Source: Paracoccus sp. S1E-3
GTDB lineage: Bacteria > Pseudomonadota > Alphaproteobacteria > Rhodobacterales > Rhodobacteraceae
Direction of reading: 5' to 3'
Length of the DNA stretch: 64,000 nt
Assembly: GCF_013868135.1 (NCBI RefSeq)
Contig: NZ_JACEMU010000017.1
Location: 75,853-139,852 of the forward strand
Below are positions 58,981-64,000 of this stretch, one piece after another (the stretch's first letter is position 1; each line of letters begins with the position of its first letter). The notes under the pieces were generated by a model, which saw only the letters and a program-made list of their open reading frames with translations, did not search any database and was not told the origin of the DNA. The position numbers and the translations under genes were made by a program.

Positions 58981-60153
58981 TTACCCTTCAAGCACGCGGC
59001 GGCGCGCCATCCAGCCGTGGCACAGGATCGCCAGCAGATAGCAGCAGGTGATGGCCGCGATCAGGCCGCCGATGCCCGCGTGGCCCAGCAGCACCAGCAG
59101 CAGCGGCGTGCCCAGCAGGTTGCCCAGATTGCCCATCTGCGCCATCAGGCCGTTGGCCAGGGCGCGATCCTCGGCGCTGTGGTTCAGCACCGGAATGGCG
59201 GCATAGCTGGCCCCCTGGATGATCCCCAGCGCCGCATAAAGCCCGATCGCGGGCAGCACCGGCCCCGCCAGCGCCATCAGTGCGGCGCTGATCGCGGCCA
59301 TGCCGAAACCCAGCTGGATCAGGCGCACCGGCGGCGCGGCACGCAGCAGAAGTGGGACCCCCCCGAGACCGGAGGCGATGCTGATCAGCGGCAGGGTGGC
59401 GATCATCGCCTCGCGCCGGTCTGCGGGGATCAGCGCCGGCAGGATCGCCAGCAGCGACACGAAGGTCAGCGTATAGAACAGCCAGCCAAAGCCCGGCGCC
59501 GCGATCCGGGCCGAGCCATAGGCGCGGGCCAGAATGGCAGCGAATTGGGCGAGCGTGGGGGGCACCGCCCCCGCATGGCGCGGTGGGCGCGGCAGCACCA
59601 GTGACAGCGCCAGCGCGCAGCCCAGCATATAGACGCCATGGACGCGAAACAGTGCTGGCAAACCCGCGCGCGCCACCAGATCCATCCCCAGCCACGCCGT
59701 CAGCGCATAGGCGACACCGAAGAACGTCGCCCAGAGCGTCATGGCGAAGCTGCGGTAGCGGTCGGGGGTCAGCTGGGCGATCAGCGTCGGCGCCGCGACC
59801 ACGATCAGCAGATGCGACAACCCCTCGAATCCGCGTGTGATCAGCAGCGCCGGCAGGCTGCCCATCTGCGCCTGCAGAAGTGAGAGGAGGCCGCCAAAGA
59901 TCAGCGCGAAGATCAGGGCCCGACGCAGCCCGATGCCGGTGACCAGCACGCCCGCGATCATGCCGAAGACCGCCCCCACGAGGCTGACCAGCGACAAAAG
60001 CAGCCCGACCGAGGCGCCTGCCTGCGGGAACATGTGCTGGATCTCGGTGAAGGGCACGCCGATCTTGGCGAACTGGCCGGCCGCGCCGAGACCGGCGAGC
60101 CAGAGCAGCAGCACCGAAACGAGGATGCGGGGAGGGGAGAGGTGATCGCGCAT
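58981..60153 (-). CDS. MFS transporter
   Basis: This 390-residue protein has about twelve hydrophobic helices. The N-terminal half has GVPFTEIQHMFPQAGASVGL, and the loop after helix 2/3 (LVTGIGLRRALIF) is in the MFS motif position. It is intact and lies just outside the right flank of the pqq segment. Substrate unknown; drug or metabolite efflux are both possible. It shares direction with the LysR gene 32 bp upstream at 60186, which may regulate it. Confidence 0.8.
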   Translation of the reverse strand: MRDHLSPPRILVSVLLLWLAGLGAAGQFAKIGVPFTEIQHMFPQAGASVGLLLSLVSLVGAVFGMIAGVLVTGIGLRRALIFALIFGGLLSLLQAQMGSLPALLITRGFEGLSHLLIVVAAPTLIAQLTPDRYRSFAMTLWATFFGVAYALTAWLGMDLVARAGLPALFRVHGVYMLGCALALSLVLPRPPRHAGAVPPTLAQFAAILARAYGSARIAAPGFGWLFYTLTFVSLLAILPALIPADRREAMIATLPLISIASGLGGVPLLLRAAPPVRLIQLGFGMAAISAALMALAGPVLPAIGLYAALGIIQGASYAAIPVLNHSAEDRALANGLMAQMGNLGNLLGTPLLLVLLGHAGIGGLIAAITCCYLLAILCHGWMARRRVLEG

Positions 60154-60185
60154 TCCTCACCCATAACGCGCGTCGCGGTCCGACG

Positions 60186-61094
60186 CTATGGCTGGCCGAT
60201 CACCGGGACCAGCCGGTCCAGATGGCGGCGCAACACCGCGCCGAACGCCGCGATCTTGCGCTGCCGGAACGCCGTCGGCTGGCTGAGGATGTGGATCGGG
60301 CGCGGCGCGCCGGCGAAATCGTCCAGCACCGTGCGCAAGGCGCCGCTCTGCAGATAGGGGGCCAGAAAGATGTCCGGCGCGCGCACCAGCCCGCCCCCCT
60401 GCAGCGCCTGGCCGATGGTGATGGCGGCGCTGTTGACGGCGATCCGGCCGTGAATGGTCTGCGTGATCGGCTGGCCCGCGTCCTGAAAATCCCAGCGGCC
60501 GGGAAGCTGTTCGTTCAGATCAAGCACCGCCTCATGCCCGGACAGGTCACGCGGATGGGCCGGTGTGCCATGTGCCGCCAGATAATCCGAGCTGGCGGCG
60601 ATGCGCGGTGTCGTGGCGCCGATGCGCTGCATCAGCAGGCTGGAATCGCGCGGGATGCCGATGCGCACTGCCATGTCGAAGCCGCCCGCCGCAAGATCGG
60701 TCAGCCCGTCCGACAGGTGCAGGTCGACCCGCATCCGGGGATGTTCGGCGACAAAGCTGTGGGCGGCCTCGGCCACGCAAAGCTCTCCCATCGTGGCGCC
60801 GCAGGTGATGCGCAGCCGTCCGCTGAGGCCGCCGGTCGGGTCCGCGAACACGCTTTCGGCCTCCTCCAGCGCCGACAGGACCTTGCGGGCATGCGGCAGC
60901 CAGGTCTCACCCGCCTCGGTCAGGGATACGGCGCGGGTGGTACGGTAGAGCAGGTTCCGGCCCAGCCGTGCCTCGAGTGCGGCGACCTGCTTGCCGGCCT
61001 GCTTGTTGGACACCCCCAACCGCTGCCCGGCGGCAGTGAAGGAGCCGGTCTCGACCACGGCCAGAAAGGCGCGGATGCCATCGGCGAGATCCAT
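60186..61094 (-). CDS. LysR-family regulator divergent from doxX
   Basis: This 302-residue LysR protein has the HTH FLAVVETGSFTAAGQRLGVS and NKQAGKQVAALEARLG, followed by an effector domain (GRLRITCGATMGELCVAEAA). It is divergent from the doxX-VOC pair, with an inverted repeat between, so it probably controls them and perhaps the MFS gene downstream. ATG 61094 is preferred because GGAG lies 6 nt upstream; ATG 61097 and a TTG at 61106 are alternatives. Confidence 0.8.
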   Translation of the reverse strand: MDLADGIRAFLAVVETGSFTAAGQRLGVSNKQAGKQVAALEARLGRNLLYRTTRAVSLTEAGETWLPHARKVLSALEEAESVFADPTGGLSGRLRITCGATMGELCVAEAAHSFVAEHPRMRVDLHLSDGLTDLAAGGFDMAVRIGIPRDSSLLMQRIGATTPRIAASSDYLAAHGTPAHPRDLSGHEAVLDLNEQLPGRWDFQDAGQPITQTIHGRIAVNSAAITIGQALQGGGLVRAPDIFLAPYLQSGALRTVLDDFAGAPRPIHILSQPTAFRQRKIAAFGAVLRRHLDRLVPVIGQP

Positions 61095-61111
61095 CATTAT
61101 CTCCAATCTGG

Positions 61112-61136
61112 GGATAGTTAATCGCTGACTGTATCC
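61112..61136. promoter_or_regulatory. Candidate LysR operator between the LysR gene and doxX
   Basis: GGATA (61112-61116) and TATCC (61132-61136) are inverted, with inner AGT/ACT arms. It lies in the 104-bp gap between the divergent genes. The spacing is longer than the usual T-N11-A core, so the assignment is tentative. Confidence 0.35.
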
Positions 61137-61198
61137 ATTCCGGCGATGTCGGCAAAGCCCTATCTGTTCGGCAGGAAATTCGAACAGGAGATACGACG

Positions 61199-61621
61199 AT
61201 GACCAATGTTCTGAAACGCTTCGGCTTCGGCAGTGAGGATGCCGCGCTGGCCGCCGCGATGCTGCTGCGGGTGGCGCTGGGGGTGCTGTTTCTGGCCCAT
61301 GCGGGGCTGAAGATCTTCGTTTTCACCCCCGCCGGGGCGGCGGGGTATTTCGGCTCGCTCGGGCTGCCCGAGGGGCTGGCCTATCTGACCATCGCCGCCG
61401 AGGTGCTGGGCGGGATCGCGCTGATCGTCGGCTTTCAAACCAGCCTTGTGGCGCTGGCGCTGGTGCCGGTGCTGCTGGGCGCGGCCGTGCTGGCCCATGG
61501 CCCGAACGGCTTCTGGTTCAGCAATGAAGGCGGCGGCTGGGAATATCCGGCATTCTGGGCGCTGGCATTGCTGGTACAATCGCTTCTGGGCGGCGGCAAA
61601 TATGCCGTGACCGAAAACTGA
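61199..61621 (+). CDS. DoxX-family membrane protein (CatD-like)
   Basis: This 140-residue protein has four helices and the DoxX marks LLRVALGVLFLAHAGLKIF, YFGSLGLPEGLAYL and EVLGGIALIVGF. In Bacillus the DoxX protein CatD (YfiD) lies beside the catechol dioxygenase CatE and helps detoxify quinones; the same order is seen here. It likely sits in the membrane as an electron or quinone-related partner. GGAGA precedes the start. A VOC gene follows after 35 bp. Confidence 0.83.
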   Translation: MTNVLKRFGFGSEDAALAAAMLLRVALGVLFLAHAGLKIFVFTPAGAAGYFGSLGLPEGLAYLTIAAEVLGGIALIVGFQTSLVALALVPVLLGAAVLAHGPNGFWFSNEGGGWEYPAFWALALLVQSLLGGGKYAVTEN

Positions 61622-61656
61622 CCAACTGTCCCAACCGTTCCTGAAAGGAGACCATC

Positions 61657-62454
61657 ATGGCCACCAGCGATGCCCCCGTTTCCGTCAGCCGTGTCGTTCT
61701 GACCGTGCGTGATCTGGACCGGGTGGGCGACTTCTACCAGCGCGCGATCGGGCTTGACCGGATCGCGGGCGATGGCGAATCCCTGGTATTGGGCAAGGAT
61801 GCCCTTCCCCTGGTCGATCTGCGCCGCGACACCGCCGCGCGCGCCTATCCGGCCGAGGCGGGGCTGTTTCATACCGCTTTCCTGCTGCCGGACCGTGCCG
61901 ATCTTGGCCGCTGGCTGCGCCACGCGGCGGGGCAGGGGCTGCGGCTGGACGGCGCCTCGGACCATGGTGTCAGCGAGGCGCTGTATCTGCGCGATCCCGA
62001 GGATAACGGCATCGAGATCTATGCCGACCGACCGCGCGACCAGTGGAACCGCGACGGTACCCGCGTCCGCATGCCGACCGAGGGGCTGGATCTGTCCGAA
62101 CTGGTCCGCGCCCCCGGCGACTGGCAGGGCGCGCCCGAGGGCACGGTGATTGGTCATGTCCACTTGCAGGTGGGCGATGTGGCCGCGGCCGACCGTTTCT
62201 ATACCGGGCCGCTCGGCTTTGATCTGTCGTCGCGGATCCCTTCGGCCAGTTTCTACGCCACGGGCGGGTATCACCACCACCTGGCCACGAATGTGTGGCG
62301 CAGCCGTGGCGCGGTAACGCGCAGCCCGGACAGCGCCGGACTGACCGAACTGGTGCTGTCGGCCGATGCCGACCGGGCGCAGGCGCTGGGCAGCGCGGCG
62401 CTGATCGACCCGTGGGGAAACCGCATCACGATCGAGTCCCGCGCCGCCGCCTGA
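61657..62454 (+). CDS. CatE-like VOC-family ring-cleaving dioxygenase
   Basis: This 265-residue two-module VOC protein has RVVLTVRDLDRVGDFYQRAI at the N-terminus and IGHVHLQVGDVAAADRFYT in the second module. Metal ligands His (HVHLQ) and Glu (NGIEIYADR) are visible, with another His pair in YHHHLA. It matches CatE (YfiE) extradiol dioxygenases that open catechol rings. The partner doxX gene and the LysR gene suggest an inducible quinone/catechol defence. Substrate not proven. Confidence 0.8.
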   Translation: MATSDAPVSVSRVVLTVRDLDRVGDFYQRAIGLDRIAGDGESLVLGKDALPLVDLRRDTAARAYPAEAGLFHTAFLLPDRADLGRWLRHAAGQGLRLDGASDHGVSEALYLRDPEDNGIEIYADRPRDQWNRDGTRVRMPTEGLDLSELVRAPGDWQGAPEGTVIGHVHLQVGDVAAADRFYTGPLGFDLSSRIPSASFYATGGYHHHLATNVWRSRGAVTRSPDSAGLTELVLSADADRAQALGSAALIDPWGNRITIESRAAA

Positions 62455-62459
62455 CGCCA

Positions 62460-62645
62460 TCACGAAGGTGCGCGGTGCGCCTTCGTCCTCATCTCCCCCG
62501 CCTGCTGACGGTTCGCCCACGAGTCGCGTTGAGCGGCGCCGGTCGCTCTGGCCATGACCGCCAGCAGCAGCGCGCCGCCGCCGATGCCGAAGGCGACGGT
62601 GATTAAGGGCCCCGCGAAACTGGTCGCCAGCAGCGCTGCGGACAC
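62460..62645 (-). pseudogene. Truncated TauE/SafE-type transporter remnant
   Basis: This short frame (61 codons, GTG start) begins SAALLATSFAGPLITVAFG and continues IGGGALLLAVMA, the typical first helix of TauE/SafE (sulfite exporter-like) proteins with the FGIGGG motif. The rest of the sequence is unrelated to the family, and the remaining roughly 200 residues are missing. It is probably the remnant of a gene once divergent from the LysR gene at 62754. Confidence 0.4.
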
Positions 62646-62753
62646 CCTTTCGCACGCCGTCGGGCAAGTGCATCAACCCATTTTGTAACATTTCCTTGCC
62701 CCTTCGAAATAGCCCGCTAGCCTTGTCCAATGTGGTGTTGTGGAGCGTGGTGA

Positions 62754-63692
62754 ATGCGGGTTGATTACCTTGGACTGGAAGCCTTTGTGGCGATTGCCGA
62801 ATACGGCTCTTTCCAGCGGGCCGCGCGGGCGCTGAACCTCTCGCAGGCGGCTTTGAGCCACCGGTTGCGCAAGGTCGAGGAAGATCTGGGTGCCACGCTT
62901 CTGACCCGCACCAGCCGCGAGGTATCGTTGACGCCGACCGGGCAGGCGCTGCTACCGGAGGCGCGTAGGCTGCTGAAATCCTTGCAGGAAACCTACGAGT
63001 CCGTGCGCGCGGGGGCGCGGCGCCAGTCGCGGCGCTGCACGATTGCCTGCGTGCCCACCATCGCCCATGCGGTCCTGCCTGAGGTGCTGGTCGAACTGAC
63101 CTCGGTTCAGCCCGACATTGATTTCGAGGTGCTGGATGTGCCGGTTGCGACCATTTCCGACGCTGTGCGTCTGGGCGAGGCCGAGTTCGGCATCACCGTG
63201 ATGTCTGCCGAACCGACGGACCTGCGGATGCGTCCGCTGGTCGATGAGGATTACCGGCTTTTCCTGCGGGGCGACCACGCGTTGGCGCAACGTAGGCACG
63301 CGCTGCTGGCCGATCTCGAAGGCGTACGCATGGCCCGTGTCGCAACCCAGTTGAAGAACCGGCAGTTGCTGGATGTGGCCTTCGGCGAGTGGGGCGACCG
63401 CCTGCATTGGCATGTCGAGGCGCAAAGCATTAGCCTCGCGCTGCGGCTGGTGGCGACCGGGATGGCCGTGGCGATCCTGCCGGTCTCGGCGCTGTCCATG
63501 GCGCCGGCCCCGGTGATGGCCATCCCCGTCGAGGATGTGCAGCTGCGGCGCACCATCGGCGTCGTCACCCGGCGCGGGGTGCCCCCTTCGGATAATGCCG
63601 CCGATCTGCTGGCGCGCGTCGAGGCCGCGCTGGCGGCGCGCTTTCCGCCCCATTCCATGGCCGCGGACCGGCAGACCCGACCCAAAGCCTGA
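62754..63692 (+). CDS. LysR-family regulator
   Basis: This 312-residue regulator starts MRVDYLGLEAFVAIAEYGSF, a clear LysR HTH with LSQAALSHRLRKVEEDLG. The effector domain begins TIACVPTIAHAVLPEVLVEL. It is likely a sensor for an organic acid or aromatic compound. Its target may have been the lost TauE/SafE gene upstream, or the AbrB-type gene downstream on the opposite strand. Confidence 0.83.
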   Translation: MRVDYLGLEAFVAIAEYGSFQRAARALNLSQAALSHRLRKVEEDLGATLLTRTSREVSLTPTGQALLPEARRLLKSLQETYESVRAGARRQSRRCTIACVPTIAHAVLPEVLVELTSVQPDIDFEVLDVPVATISDAVRLGEAEFGITVMSAEPTDLRMRPLVDEDYRLFLRGDHALAQRRHALLADLEGVRMARVATQLKNRQLLDVAFGEWGDRLHWHVEAQSISLALRLVATGMAVAILPVSALSMAPAPVMAIPVEDVQLRRTIGVVTRRGVPPSDNAADLLARVEAALAARFPPHSMAADRQTRPKA

Positions 63693-63735
63693 GGGTGTGG
63701 GAATGTGCAGCGGCCACCTCGGCACGGGGGCAAGG

Positions 63736-64000
63736 TCACTCTCGCCTCCGGCCGGCTTTCCCGCGCAGCCCCATGGCCCTTGCAAAGATCGGTGCGCCGA
63801 GGATCACCAGCGTCAGCCGCGACAGGTGATGGACGACGACAAAGCCCAGATCGGCCCCGGCGACGATGGCCAGCACGGTCATTTCCGCCTGTCCGCCGGG
63901 CGCGAAAGCCAGGAAGCCATCGATCGGCGCGGCGAGGCCCAACTGGACAACCGCCTCGGTCACCAGAAACGCCAGGGCCGCGAGGATGACCACGAAGACC
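63736..64000 (-). CDS. AbrB-family membrane protein, C-terminal part (5' end outside window)
   Basis: The minus-strand frame is open to the window edge. The visible 85 or so residues hold a hydrophobic stretch (VILAALAFLVTEAVV), the FLAFAPGGQAEMTVLAIVAG segment and HHLSRLTLVILGAPIFARAM, which are typical of the C-terminal half of AbrB (PF05145) proteins. These are predicted membrane transporters or regulators. The N-terminal part lies to the right of the window. Confidence 0.75.
   Translation of the reverse strand, partial: VFVVILAALAFLVTEAVVQLGLAAPIDGFLAFAPGGQAEMTVLAIVAGADLGFVVVHHLSRLTLVILGAPIFARAMGLRGKAGRRRE

Overview
The window is high-GC DNA from an alphaproteobacterium, most likely a Rhodobacteraceae member close to Paracoccus. 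The basis is the dusB-ntrB-ntrC-ntrY-ntrX cluster with GAFTGA-less activators, a DUF1013/TrcR cell-cycle regulator, COQ9, HemP, the dapF-mtaB pair and the style of the YjbF/YjbH proteins. The genus is an inference. Genes are dense, often overlap by ATGA, and are mostly housekeeping or metabolic. Both ends cut genes: a repeat-rich basic tail on the left and an AbrB-type membrane protein on the right.

Layout. 1-3.8 kb: hemP and a zinc-uptake locus, with znuA divergent from zur-znuC-znuB across two Zur-box-like sites. 3.9-8.0 kb: a tiny Asp-rich exported protein, a yjbH-yjbF exopolysaccharide-type pair and a lipoprotein. 8.2-15.6 kb: dusB-ntrBC-ntrYX nitrogen regulation. 15.6-25.8 kb: lytic transglycosylase, Cys-tRNA(Pro) deacylase-like protein, recO, two tandem META-domain lipoproteins, rpsU, coq9-qor, RNase T2, trcR and an SH3 protein. 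25.9-32.5 kb: gabD, an S58 peptidase, an SDR and an mhqD/mhqO-like quinone-detoxification pair divergent from a LysR gene. 32.9-41.7 kb: tRNA-Arg, LacI and DeoR regulators, MFS and LysE exporters, dat, lolA and a small copper-type pair. 41.8-46.5 kb: an SLT lipoprotein, then the four-gene circularly permuted ATP-grasp / alpha-E / transglutaminase / Anbu operon. 46.5-53.9 kb: LysE, mutS, an exported FAH-fold protein, an ArsR-SRPBCC pair, mtaB, dapF and tRNA-Lys.

53.9-59.0 kb is the clearest accessory segment. Directly after tRNA-Lys comes IS-like debris with IS21-style terminal repeats, then a complete pqqABCDE operon, then a broken IS3-type orfA, then an inverted copy of the same terminal repeats. 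Imperfect 12-bp direct repeats flank the whole. It looks like a decayed mobile segment carrying PQQ biosynthesis. 59.0-64.0 kb: an MFS transporter, a second LysR-governed quinone/catechol-type module (doxX plus a VOC dioxygenase, like CatDE), a TauE/SafE remnant, a LysR regulator and part of an AbrB-family protein.

Most notable items: the Anbu operon (a proteasome ancestor with peptide-ligase-like partners and no settled substrate), the IR-bounded pqq island at tRNA-Lys, a perfect 30-bp palindrome containing an arsR start codon, four helically phased TGCAA repeats ahead of a deoR-type gene, and a dapF whose second catalytic cysteine position reads serine. All family names come from reading the sequence; no database search was run.
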